A DNA stretch of 62,000 bases, taken from Glandiceps talaboti (Eukaryota; Hemichordata; Enteropneusta; Spengelidae). The stretch spans positions 16,357,194-16,419,193 of the forward strand of contig NC_135552.1 of assembly GCF_964340395.1 (NCBI RefSeq), read 5' to 3'. The translations under genes were made by a program, and so were the position numbers. Below the pieces are notes generated by a model that ran no database searches, had not been told where the DNA came from, and was given only the letters and a program-made list of their open reading frames with translations. Each line of letters starts with the position of its first letter. The stretch's first letter is position 1. Shown one piece after another: positions 41,807-53,199 of the stretch.

Positions 41807-43160
41807 AAAGAACTAATTAACGCTAATAATTCATCTTCACAATCCTTACATTTTAATATGGTGCTGAGAAATGGAGAAAATAGACCACAATAAACCTTTC
41901 CTGATTACCTTAGTATTGAAAAAAATCCTCCAGGCAGAATATCTATTACACCAAAGGACTTTTGCGATTATATTAATGAAGTAGCCGATATATCACTTTT
42001 CACTCTTCTCTAGATCTCCTTTCGCCGAATTCAAAATCATGACTTTCATCAAGTTTCACTTTTGAACTTTCACATGGTGACATGTATACTTATTTTCTTG
42101 ATTCTTTAAGCACTGTTTTCGAACAATTTCAATTCCTCTCCTCGTTGTTCTATTTAGTATGTATTAGGTCACACTAAACATTCGTTTTCTATTTTCAAAT
42201 ATTAAAAAACCCACACATTTCAAACTAAATGTTAATTGCTTTTTTTTGTAACAAGTCACATTCTGGGAAGAGTATTTCATGCATGAATTTGAGAAGTAAA
42301 CAATCGTCTCTCCGTTATTTACAACTTTAAGATAAAAAAACTTTTTTCAATCGAAATGCTGCATATCAAAACCAACAACTACGTACATATTTTTTGATAA
42401 CCCTCGTTTCTATTGTTAGTTTCTTTCTTTATTTACATATTTATGCAATTGGTAATTACTTCAAGCTTATGACATGGAAGCGTACAGGCATCAGAAGGAA
42501 AGGGGACGTTTTGAAAATGTTTGTTCGTTTTATATTTTCTACAAAGTATACCTTTGTAGCATTGCCGAAAATATCTCCATTTTGGATCAAAGATTCCTGA
42601 AGACATGAGCTGCGGTCATTGAAAAGAAGGCTTTCATATCAAAGATTCTGAGGAAATCCGCGAGAATGAAATAAAATGTTTTCAAGTATAAACACTATGC
42701 TGAAATTCATCGGTGACGACATCCATTAAAGATTTGATAACAAGAGGCCAAATTTTGGATTTATATTTAATTTTCAGAACATTAATGGTTGGTGATGGAT
42801 ATGTCCATTAAGACTTCCTTCTGTCTGTAGTAAAATGTGGTCACTGTTATCAACTTGCATAAATATGGCACCTTTGCTAACTTATTCAGCTATGACATCA
42901 TGTAAAGGAGCTCCACTACACGTACGTGCGTTCAGCCATTACCTTAGATTTGTTTTTCTGGAATTATAGGAAATGATGTCGTATTTACCTAAATGTCCCT
43001 GTTTTATCTTTGCTCGAGTTACTAACCTTTCTGGCAGGCGCGGCATATTGTTGTTGAATCCCAAATAAATGAAATATTGAAACTGTAAAACTGAAACGAA
43101 CACTCAAGACAATTCTCTTGCAATGTAACAGTCTGCTAAAGGGGATCACCACTCCAGGAG
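41807..43160. other. AT-rich stretch, no gene called
   Basis: No feature supported; a 68-codon plus-strand ORF at 42394-42600 has no recognisable motif. Confidence 0.5.
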
Positions 43161-43551
43161 GTATTTCATAACTATGGGATCTGGAGAGTCATTTCATTAT
43201 TTCACATCACATAAGTTTCGCTCATTTGCCAAGAAACACCAAATTGAAAATCTTTTTCACCTCTGTTGTTCTTCCAGTGGAACTAAATTGCATCATGTGT
43301 CTCAGCAGATATGATTTATCATTAGATGCACGATTCATGTGAAGGAAGTGAGCTCTTGAGAGTAATGAATATTCAGTGTGTATCTCATGAATATTCATGT
43401 CTGTTCAGACCCATGATGCAATAGTGTTTCATTGATATAACAGTATAAATGAAAAAGATTTTCAATTTGGTGTTTCTCGGCAATCGAGCAAAAAGTGTGT
43501 GATGTGAGATCATAAAATGTCTCTCCAGAACCAAATGTTTATGAAAATATC
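43161..43551. mobile_element. Long hairpin element (about 140-bp inverted arms)
   Basis: Left arm 43161-43297 and right arm 43412-43551 are inverted copies separated by 114 bp. The best-matching core is a perfect 27-bp pair (43233-43259 against 43449-43475, centred on ACACCAAATTGAAAATCTTT). The arms end on the inner side at CATCATG/CATGATG. Outer parts diverge but remain alignable (CTGGAGAGTCATTTCATTAT against TCTGGAGAGACATTTTATGA). The loop holds two further near-palindromes (ATGAATATTCA). No coding capacity: a foldback or MITE-type element, associated with the minisatellite that follows. Confidence 0.75.
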
Positions 43552-43617
43552 TGTATTTCACAGCGTGGCGTTCCCCCATAAGATAATTATATCATATGCA
43601 AATATTATCAAGCGTAT

Positions 43618-43783
43618 ATGTCGAGCGAAACGATGAAATGTAGCAATATGAGTAGTAGGTTTGTCAAGCCACACGATGAGATGGCAGACTATTAAATGTA
43701 GTAAAGTTTGGAAGGTTTGTGTTGAGCCAAGCTATGAAGTATAGCATTATTAGTAGGATTTTTGTCGAGCCAGGTGACGTTTT
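43618..43783. repeat. GTCGAGCC minisatellite, about 3.5 units
   Basis: Units begin TGTCGAGCGAAACGATGAAA (43619), TGTCAAGCCACACGATGAGA (43662), GTGTTGAGCCAAGCTATGAA (43719) and GTCGAGCCAGGTGACG (43764). Each continues TGTAGCAATATTAGTAGG or a variant. Same unit as in the arms of the element at 8230-8640 and at 59305-59405. Confidence 0.75.
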
Positions 43784-44629
43784 GGTGCAGGCGTACTGCC
43801 TTCAATTGTAAACACTGCGATAAAACATCACTATTCAACAGAAACACGCAAACGTACATAGGTTTTTTTTTTTTTTTTTAAGATGTCAAATCGTCAACCC
43901 TTTCTTTTAGATCCCTATCAATAACTGTAAGTCTGTTGTTGTTTTATAAAATCATCTTAACTATGCTGTTTAAAGTGCAGGTACTTGGTTTTCTTAAACC
44001 CAAGAGTGTAGTTGCTACTCTTCTACAAATTTCATTATGCGGTATGTTCAGTACCATTGACTATAAAATAACGTGGTTACAATATCAAGGAACCGTTCTC
44101 CAACTGCGATATACATATATACTGACAGAAACATATACCAAGGGGAAAGATACGCAATTTTGAAAGATGCCGCGAGTCAATTCTGCATCCGATAAGGTAC
44201 ATTACAGTCATTTTTAATAACGCAAAAATAATGCACTCTGACCTCTCGGCATCCCTTTGTTGATGTCAAGGAAATGATGGCATGTTTCCATGGAAACACG
44301 GTTGATAATCATGTATTAATTCCGGAGACAAAGTAGTGTGCTTATTTGATGAAGACTAGTAAGATCAAACACCCAGGATTGATCAAAATTCATTCGTATT
44401 TGAATTATATGGACTTGAACTTGTTGGTATGTTGTGAATTTTGGCTTATGCATTTTTTTATGAATGTGAGCACTTCAGGTTTTGTAAATTAATATCATAA
44501 ACTGTAAATAGATAGATATACAGGTAATGGTAATCATAGTCATAGCCTTAGGTAAAGATCAATAAAATATAAAGAAAAACAAAGTATGTGAAAGGGGGTA
44601 TTAGGGACTGTTGTATTGGGACTTGCAGC
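43784..44629. other. Non-coding stretch
   Basis: Contains a T run at 43862-43879 and a 14-base palindrome GTTTCCATGGAAAC near 44284-44297. No gene called. Confidence 0.5.
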
Positions 44630-44822
44630 ATGGATGGAGGGATGGGGAGGGATGGAGGGAGAGGTGGATGGATGGATGGATGGATGGATGGATGGATGGA
44701 TAGATGGGTGGACGGACGGACAGATGGGTGGGTGGGCGAGCGAGCGAATGAATGAATGAATGAATAAATAAATAAATAAATAAATATAAATGAAGGAAGG
44801 AAGGAAGGAAGGAAGGAAGGAT
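44630..44822. repeat. Compound GGAT/GGAC/GGGT/GAGC/AATG/AATA/GAAG microsatellite
   Basis: Seven related tetranucleotide arrays succeed one another over about 190 bp, each unit one substitution away from its neighbour. Two minus-strand ORFs (HPSIHPSI runs) are its translation. Confidence 0.95.
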
Positions 44823-45298
44823 GATTTGATGAATTGATGGTGAAATGGACAAAACAGATGAACAACCTGTTATGTGAGTGGTATATTGCTATAATAATAT
44901 GTTAGATTATTTTCATTTATTTATGATTAAATTGCTAGTGGCACGACTGGAAAGTGGAATAATCTGTAATATATTCATCTAATCTGCGTCTGTCAAGCCT
45001 AGTGCTAGAAGCAATAACCACGTGTTTATGATTTACAAAACGTACCTACAAGGAGAGTTTGTAAACAGCAATATCATGTGATGTGATGTGATGTGATATG
45101 AAATGTTGTCAGTACGGGAACGTTCTGATCTGGTTTTATATGTTGCTTTGCCGATAATTATGAAGGGTTAAGCTTCATGTTGGAAGTGCTGAACTGTTGT
45201 AATTGGAAGAATAGTTGTTAGATTTTTCAATTGTCACGGGGGGGGGGGGAGGGTTGCCAAGAATAATGCTCTGAACCTATGCGAAAGTATCTTTATTC
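44823..45298. other. Non-coding stretch with short ATGTG and G runs
   Basis: (ATGTG)n-like units at 45075-45099 and a 12-base G run at 45238-45249; otherwise nothing supported. Confidence 0.5.
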
Positions 45299-45540
45299 TA
45301 CAAGTGTATACACAAAAGTTACACTTGTGGAGCCGTACTGGCCACTTCTGCTTTAAATTACAATAATTACAAAATTCAAATGACTACATAAATAACAGTA
45401 AAAGTAAAGGTACAGGTACAAATGACAAAATAACTGGAGAGATAAAGTATGAACTATAACCTGCAAGTATATACACATATAGTTACACTTGTGTAGCTGC
45501 TGTACTGACCACGTCTGCACTTCTGCCTTAACTATTAACC
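45299..45540. repeat. Partial duplication about 163 bp apart
   Basis: The phrase TGCAAGTATATACACA...AGTTACACTTGTG with GTACTGRCCAC and CTTCTGCYTTAA occurs near 45299-45359 and again near 45461-45535. The intervening sequence is not clearly repeated, so this is a short diverged duplication. Confidence 0.6.
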
Positions 45541-46662
45541 TGCCGCGCATACTTATAAGGGGAAAGGTCATGTGGTGAAAGATATGTAGAAGAAATGAAG
45601 TGATTGGACGTTAGAATTTGAATCGAAGATGGATATGATTGGATGAAGAAAAGTTAGCAGATGGAACACAGTACGATAAATCACAAAACGAAACACAAAT
45701 GAGACATCAACACACTATAAACGAGACAGACACAACAACGCCAAATATATAACTATGACTCAATCAAAGGAACTGTTTGCACGAATAGCTATTGCAATTT
45801 TCATCAGTATCCCAGGGCTATTTAGTAAGTTGATTGGGTTGTAATTTATTTAAGTGAATTGTGGTCGGACCATAATAAGACAGATATGGTAGGTAATTTA
45901 TTTGCGTTTCAAGGCCTCCGGCCCATTTGCAAAGAAGTTACTCTTCGAAGTTTTAAATCAAGACTATTAATTACATACTATACGGAAGTTGAAAGTACAA
46001 CATAAACGTATAAATAAAACTAAATAATTTCAAATAAAAGTCTTTCTGTATACAGACTCGGCAGATATTAGACAAAATCTCTTAACGGTTCTATAAGCTT
46101 ACTATACATCGACAAATTTCTAAATATGACAACGTCATCCTTGGGGCGCTTTCGACCGTTAATAAGATATGAAAGGTATGCAAATTACTTTTTTAAGTGA
46201 GAACAAAATATAGATAGTTGCAAAATAACCTTAACTGCTGAAAATTAACCCAACTAAAATTGATCTTTCAATTTTGATTAAAGGTAATATATAGACTAAG
46301 AATCAAATTTTATTTAACAACCTAAAAGACTCAATGTTATAAATGAGAAGGCGTCTCGTGATCAGCAAAAAGGGCTTAGAATTCTGTACAGATCGTCTCG
46401 ATAAATAATACGATCTGGAAACGATTAAGATTGAATTCTTCGGGTGATTAGCCGAGGATTTAGACATTCAAAAACGTGTGAATTTGCAAACGGGTTAATC
46501 TCGCAGAGATAGTAAACCTACCTATAATGAGAATCGATAGACAACCATTAATATTGATGTATATCGTCTGGGTATGGTCTTAGAGTCGTCTGGGCCAACT
46601 GCTCGGTAAATTACATCACATCTATAGCATTTTGTGTTGTCCGTCAGAGATTGGCGATTTTA
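45541..46662. other. Non-coding stretch
   Basis: No gene or repeat recognised. Confidence 0.5.
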
Positions 46663-46676
46663 TATATATACATACA

Positions 46677-46751
<75 letters not shown>

Positions 46752-46754
46752 TTT

Positions 46755-46817
<63 letters not shown>
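46663..46817. repeat. (AT)n microsatellite pair
   Basis: Two AT arrays (46684-46745 and 46759-46817) separated by ACACATTTTTGT. ORFs with Tyr-Ile runs on both strands are artefacts. Confidence 0.97.
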
Positions 46818-46819
<2 letters not shown>

Positions 46820-46878
46820 CTATTACGCTCTGCCACTGCGGTATAGAGCACTGTCTTAGCAGATTGATACTCACCGAG

Positions 46879-46879
<1 letters not shown>
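46818..46879 (+). other. Unique island between AT arrays, faintly tRNA-like
   Basis: CTGCCACTGCGGTATAGAGC followed by ACTGTCTTAGCAGATTGATA resembles a tRNA D-arm/A-box with an anticodon arm start. No T-arm or acceptor stem is present. At best a truncated tRNA-derived SINE head. Confidence 0.2.

Positions 46880-46961
<82 letters not shown>
46880..46961. repeat. (AT)n microsatellite
   Basis: Third AT array of this cluster, about 82 bp, uninterrupted. Confidence 0.97.
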
Positions 46962-46962
<1 letters not shown>

Positions 46963-47010
46963 GAATATATAACAATATCACGAAAGATACTCAGCAGTCG
47001 TTACACAGTA

Positions 47011-47069
47011 ATGTATGTATGTATGTATGTATGGATGTATGGATGTATGTATGGATGTATGTATGTATA
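47011..47069. repeat. (ATGT)n/(ATGG)n tract
   Basis: About 14 ATGT units with several ATGG variants. Confidence 0.93.
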
Positions 47070-47506
47070 TCGTGTCGATTTTCTCCATCATTACTTACAT
47101 TTAAATGAAATGTAAACACGCTCATTAACCTCCTCGCGTTTGTCTACCAACTCACGTAAGATAAGAAATTATTTAGCATCTTAAATAGCTAACCAAGGTT
47201 GTCTTAAACATGAACATAAGACGTTTCCAAGTACGAATTACCACAAGTGTGGATCTGATACAGTCTTCAAGGCTCGTACAAGGAAAACATTTTGTAAGTG
47301 AGGACGTGATCGGGAATTCATATTTTTTTCAATCCGGATCATGAATTATAAAAACATCTGTATAAATAGTACAGAACACCATCATTTGCATGGCACACTG
47401 TGTGAGCTCAGTATACGTACGCCAAGTGTTTAAGTTTAAATACTACAAAACCAGAGTGACTATACAGTTTCAATTAGGTGACAATGTGTTTTACGTCTGA
47501 AATAAG
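47070..47506. other. Non-coding stretch
   Basis: Nothing supported. Confidence 0.5.
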
Positions 47507-47508
47507 TT

Positions 47509-47546
<38 letters not shown>

Positions 47547-47564
47547 AATGTTATTGTTGCTTCT

Positions 47565-47618
<54 letters not shown>

Positions 47619-47653
47619 GGTGGTGGTGGTGGTGGTGGTGGTGGTGGTGGTGG

Positions 47654-47746
<93 letters not shown>

Positions 47747-47755
47747 CGACGATAC
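47507..47755. repeat. Triplet-repeat chain (GTT)n-(GCT)n-(GAT)n-(GGT)n-(GAT)n
   Basis: About 250 bp of trinucleotides in one continuous phase: GTT about 12, short GCT, GAT about 9, GGT about 17, GAT about 32, ending GACGAC. Each array differs from the next by one base. Long ORFs in several frames (poly-Val, poly-Asp, poly-Gly, poly-Met, poly-His on the minus strand) are artefacts; nothing indicates a real gene. Confidence 0.97.
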
Positions 47756-49027
47756 AAATTATATGAAATAAAATAAAATACAGACACTGATAGCGTGCAA
47801 ACTATGTTATACATTTTATCTCACTGTGAACACAAATCAGCACGGTCAGACGAAACAAGTAAGATTCAAACACTGAACTGTTTATTTATTTTCACAATGA
47901 GATAAATTGTAACATTTCATGTGCCTTCGCGCTATCAGTACCTGTATTTTGTTTGTGTTAATCGTAGCAAAAACGTAGTGTGAAATGTAGGGGAAAAAAT
48001 CATGCCGCCTTACTGAAACTCTATAGTCACTCTGCTTTGGTAGTTACATCGATATATACCATATTACGAACCTGTCAAATCCATTAGTATTTTCGCCATT
48101 AACTGAAAATTAATATTTGTAATATCGAATATTTGAGTCTTGATGGAATCCACCCTTCGGGGATAACACGAGTTTCGTTTTAACTTAAATATGTCATGAA
48201 TTGGAATAATTTGTTTTTACTTGTTGATGTATCCATAGAGTGTTTTCTTTATAACGAATCGAATTTATACCAAATATAGCTTCTTTTTTAATCATATTTT
48301 TTGTCTTTTAAAGTGCTTATACGTATATTTATTTTGAAAGAACAGAATAGATTGGCATCTGCAATAACATGTTATACCTAGACTATTGAAATAATGTGTG
48401 CATTCACATTCACTACATCTCTATTGGCGCTTCATGCAGAAACCAAGCTAACTTTCCATTCTAGAGTAAAACTTAAAACAGCAAACGTTGTTCACTTCTC
48501 TGGACACAGTTAATTTCCGGTCCATTTCTTCCGATTTGAAAAAATATCTTTGTAGTATATACTCGTGATACTAGAGATTTCGTTAATGTTTTCGTGAGAA
48601 GTAATATGTTCATTTGACGGAAACTTTAACGCGATCATACATACCATATACCCAGATGTACATCCACCCAATCCAAGTAGATCGTTGACAATAAAAGCCG
48701 ACGCCACCTAGTGTTAGATTTAGTACGTGTACGTCACACATAGCTTCATAGGCTGACATAGCTGTCAAGACGAGCGCTTTCATTTCCTAATTAGAATATC
48801 ATTACCATATTGTCGAGTTTTCGGTTGTTTTGCCCTCAAGACCATTAGTAAAGAATTGGCTATATTGTTGCTATCTTTGAATAAACATGATTTTTTTTAT
48901 CGTCTTCAATTAAACATTGTGTTATATCAAGTGAGATAAATCATAATATCGCATTCATTTGCTAAAGTAATTTTTATTGTGCTTTTTGAAGTATGGCCAA
49001 CAAAATACATAATTAGGGCAGATCGAA
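47756..49027. other. AT-rich non-coding stretch
   Basis: No gene or repeat recognised. Confidence 0.5.
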
Positions 49028-49091
49028 ATCGCTCGCTCGCTCGCTCGATAGATCAGTCAATCATTCAATCTATCGATCGATCGATCGATCT
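49028..49091. repeat. (GCTC)n/(GATC)n tract
   Basis: Four GCTC units, GATA/ATCA variants, then about four GATC units. Confidence 0.9.
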
Positions 49092-50028
49092 ATTAAGTGA
49101 GCAATCAATCAACCAACCAACCATCTTAAACATAACAATTGATAAATCCATATTTCTCTATGTATATCCGTACCCACTACCTCTTTTGTTGTTCGTTTGC
49201 ACTTCTATTTTACCCTTTGTTGCCTTCATTCAAAGGTGATATTACAAATGATGTAAAAATTGTCCTTTACTGTGATTTAGATAACCTAGCCATGTGCGTA
49301 CAGTGTAATAAAGATTGAAGCGTCCCAACAGATTTCTAAGTACTCCAGAGAACTTCAAACATAGTCTTACATGAGAGATCTACTTGAAAGCACTCTCGTC
49401 TACAATGCGATATTTTTAAGCCAAACACATAGTGGTTTATCTACATTTGATATAGCTTTAAAAATTTTAGAACATGAAATGATGGCAACAGATTTATCAT
49501 TAAAGAAGACACTACAGGAATACCTGCGTTGAAGAACTACATAGAATCTCGTTCTCCTGGTATTTCAGTTTTTTTATATTTGAGTAAGCTACCTGGCAAT
49601 TCGACAAGACTTTGAAAATTGAAGTAATTTATTACGCGAATTTAGTAGACACTCTCGTACGTCTGTAGGCAGATATACGCCCGATGGGAGATTTCGATCA
49701 TTGCGATGAATATTTCATACTTGAAAATATTAAAATTGTCATACTTTATGAATTATTCCTGACTGCTGAAATATGTGCTACATCCTTACGAATCGATATT
49801 GACTGATATATGTACCTGTCACTTTACAGTAAGAGTTATTTCCTTAATGCAGTCAATAGTGATAAAACAAAGCAGCTTTCAAGACCTTCAGATGTAGAAT
49901 CTTGATGTCAGTAATAATGGTAATGAATTAGACACTTGAGTTCCGTTTTCACTTTTGATAATCTCAGGGCTTACCCTAGCGATTAGAGGTAGGATGAACA
50001 AATCCAAAGAGTCGTGCGTTCTGTTAAT
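49092..50028. other. AT-rich non-coding stretch
   Basis: No supported feature. Confidence 0.5.
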
Positions 50029-50274
50029 AAGCTTATATATTTAACCGGATGATTTTCATGAGCCTTATATGTAACTGGATGATTTTCATGAGCCTTATGT
50101 GGGTAACTGGATGATTTCATGAGCCTTATATGTAACTGGATGATTTTCAATAGCCTTAGATGATTATCATGAGCCTTATATGTGTGTAACTGAATGATTT
50201 TCATGGGCCTTATATGGAAGTGGATGATTTTCATGGGCCTTATATGTGTAACGAGGTGATTTTCATGAGCCTCA
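50029..50274. repeat. Minisatellite, about 31-bp unit, eight copies
   Basis: The core TGATTTTCATGAGCCTTATA with GTGTAACTGGA recurs eight times. Units vary by ATGG/ATGA and small indels; one is truncated to about 20 bp (50139-50160). On the minus strand the array reads KAHENHPVTY-like pieces, but the unit length shifts the frame, so it is not a protein repeat. Confidence 0.92.
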
Positions 50275-50637
50275 ACAACATATAGAAAAGCCGAAGAGAG
50301 TTATAACATTACAGGTAGACATGGCCTTTTACTTTGTCTAGTTCACAGATGGTCATAATTCATTACATTGTAGGAGATACACATATCGGATAGTTAGTAT
50401 GACACTTCAATTCAACATATAACCAAAATTCAATAAAAAAAAGTTTGCTCTACATAACATACGTAAGAGACACAGTTACGGTTATACAGAACAACAAGAC
50501 GTTTCTCGTTTTTATGTACTCTAGGATGACATCTGCAGAATGATATGTGAAGCTTTGAAACAGGGAGCGAAAGACATGTACATAGATATTTGCATGCACG
50601 TACGTACACGCATGCATGCATGCATCCATCCACCCCC
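50275..50637. other. Non-coding stretch
   Basis: Nothing supported. Confidence 0.5.
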
Positions 50638-50645
50638 CCACCCAC

Positions 50646-50695
<50 letters not shown>

Positions 50696-50756
50696 TACAT
50701 ACATACATACATACATACATACATACATACATACATACATACATACATACATACAT
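50638..50756. repeat. (CA)n-(CATA)n compound microsatellite
   Basis: CCCA units, about 19 CA units (50652-50690), then about 16 CATA units. ORFs on both strands (HTHT, YIHT, MYVC runs) are artefacts. Confidence 0.97.
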
Positions 50757-53199
50757 TACTTTCGAGACTGAAAAATCAGTTCAATGCAAGAAGAGTAATC
50801 ACGGTTTGAGTTTAACAAAACTATAAATATCTACGGTGTATCACAGAGAAATGTTTCAAAAATGAAATCACCCAGTCGTGTAGACTTCATTACGTTTAAA
50901 GATGTAGTACTCCCACAACACACACTATGAGCACGTAATCTTTAATGAATGGTGTTACCGAAGCAAATAGCCATTTAAAATTGCTGATTTTTGTATTGAG
51001 TCGTTCCGTGGCACTTCCTTTCGGGCATTCGACAATTGATTGAGTGTGATAAGATAATTACTTCACTTTTAGAGTATTGATTTGTATATATTGAAGCTAT
51101 CGATCAATCTATTTCAAATTTCTGTGTCGTGCCATGTAGTCTGATGTGGGAATCCCATTAGCCACTCCATATGGCTGGTTCTTAAGAGTCAAAATAGACC
51201 TTCCAATCTTTTATTTGTAGTCTTTTGGATTGACTAGACTAGCTTGCGTCAAGAATGTCAAGTGTCTGCGTCCGCTGTGAAAATCGTGACATGAACATGA
51301 TAACAGAACATGATAACTATTCTAGGTATAAACTGTTGGGTGAGTTTTACATTACTGCTTACAGACTTTGAGAGCTAAGGTGACATCTTACATGATTTTA
51401 AACTGGACAATGTCAAAAGAGTGTAAATATAATCGATACATACGAACAGTTCAGCTTTTTGGTCGTCATCTTTCACAGAAAATGTGACCGACAGCAGCAT
51501 AACTGCTGAATTGCACAAGGAACAAATATACATACTTTAAGTCATATAATCTAATTTCAAATCATTTAACGGTCAACATGTGATAAAATGGTATGGTGTA
51601 TTTATATTACAGAGAAAGAGCTAGTCTAAGAGCTAAAACTTGTATCAAAGTGTCTATCTATGGCCATATACACACCAAAATAAGTCTAAACCAGCATTCC
51701 TTCAGTTTTCAGAAAGAACGTTCATATCTTACCTTCGGAACGAAACCACAGACAAAGTAGAATTAAAGGTAAAGTCTGGAGTCTACAGAGAACTTCAAAA
51801 GTTAGGGTTAAGTCGCAACTAGTACTTCAACATGTAACCGTCAGGTTTTTATACATGCATTTTCTTATTGGGGATAATAACATGGTTTAAATGTATATAG
51901 TCAAAGCTTTTACAATGACAATAACCTTTCTAAGGTATTATCCTTCCAACCTTATATTCAAAACTTGCACTATTGAATACATTGACCTCTATGGTGAAGG
52001 TCAGTATATTATACATCTACTGCAGATAGAAAGTCAAAAGCGTGCAATGCCAATGAATGACTATTGGAAGTTTCCCATATATTGTGTACAAAGTCATCGA
52101 TTTTTCGAATGTGACAGATTTATGTAGTAGATCAACAAAGAGTCTTCCTGGTAGCGAATTCATAGGTTGACCGTGTATTAATAACACTACGTTGCCACTT
52201 CGCTATGCAAGGTGGAACATCGTTGTCCTAATAAGGTTTACTTTAAAACCACAAGGTTTCCTTGCAAATGTGTTATTGGAAACCGTTTAGAAAAATGTGG
52301 TTTGATTTGTCATAAGAATCTCTCTCAATTTTCGACTTTGATGAGAATTTATTGAAATATTTTCTATATTTATTTATTTTGTTGTTTTAGGATACCTAAA
52401 GATATGCATTTCCGAGGTTCAAAAGTTATACCATTACTGTATGTATGACAAACAAGGTCAGAGCAAACTCGTGCTATACTAACATTGGTTATAAAAAAAA
52501 CAGAACTTGCCTAACTACTCATCCCAACATTTTAGCACGCCTCCATTACGCACAGTCAATAAACCTGTCGACGAAATGATGGAAATCACCTTCAGTCGTT
52601 TCCAATGTGTTATTCATATTGGAATTAATAGCTTTAGTGACGTCTAACTATTGGTATCGTCTTGTCCACAACTACTCTAAATACATGTATAATATCCAGT
52701 GACTGATTAACAGCAACATCGTAATTACTTCGTCAGATGAACCGTAACGTAAACAAAACCAGCTAGAGTCTTGGAGGTTGCAATGAATTAAAACAATTTG
52801 TTTTACTCCCCAGGGTATATTTTCAAATTAAACAAATCTGCTTTCAATTCCGTTCACATTGATATGAAGTAATTGCAAGTGCTGTCATGCTTGTATTTCT
52901 CTATTTATACTGTCCACTTTAATTCCAAACCGATTATTTAGAAGATATAGGTAAATGTAAGTGCTGACTGAAATATCAAACAAATGATGATACATTCAAC
53001 TTGCAAAAACCGGTTGAATTCAAGAGATAAAATCAAATATTCTAACCAAAGCACGTCAGAGCACATGGCGTCCTGCCCACTGCAGCAAGCACTGTACCCA
53101 ATAGCGTGTTATTCTATGTGAGTGGCTCTGCCACTGGTAACATGGATTTTAGTCTTCATACAGAAAAAAGGAGAGAGTATTTGTATTGCTAAAGAAGTA
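50757..53199. other. AT-rich stretch, no gene called
   Basis: Two plus-strand frames (51640-51822 and 51891-52127) are not obviously low complexity but carry no motif I recognise and no clear splice context. Confidence 0.45.

Noticed and set aside
46632-47115. ORFs with long Tyr-Ile runs (also at 58.1-58.6 kb)
   Set aside because: They translate (AT)n arrays on both strands and in several frames at once.
47478-47814. Long ORFs reading poly-Asp/poly-Gly, poly-Val/poly-Met and poly-His
   Set aside because: All are translations of the (GTT)/(GAT)/(GGT) microsatellite in different frames, without independent coding sequence on either side.
50029-50274. Possible CRISPR-like array
   Set aside because: Units are contiguous with no unique spacers and the context is eukaryotic; it is a minisatellite.
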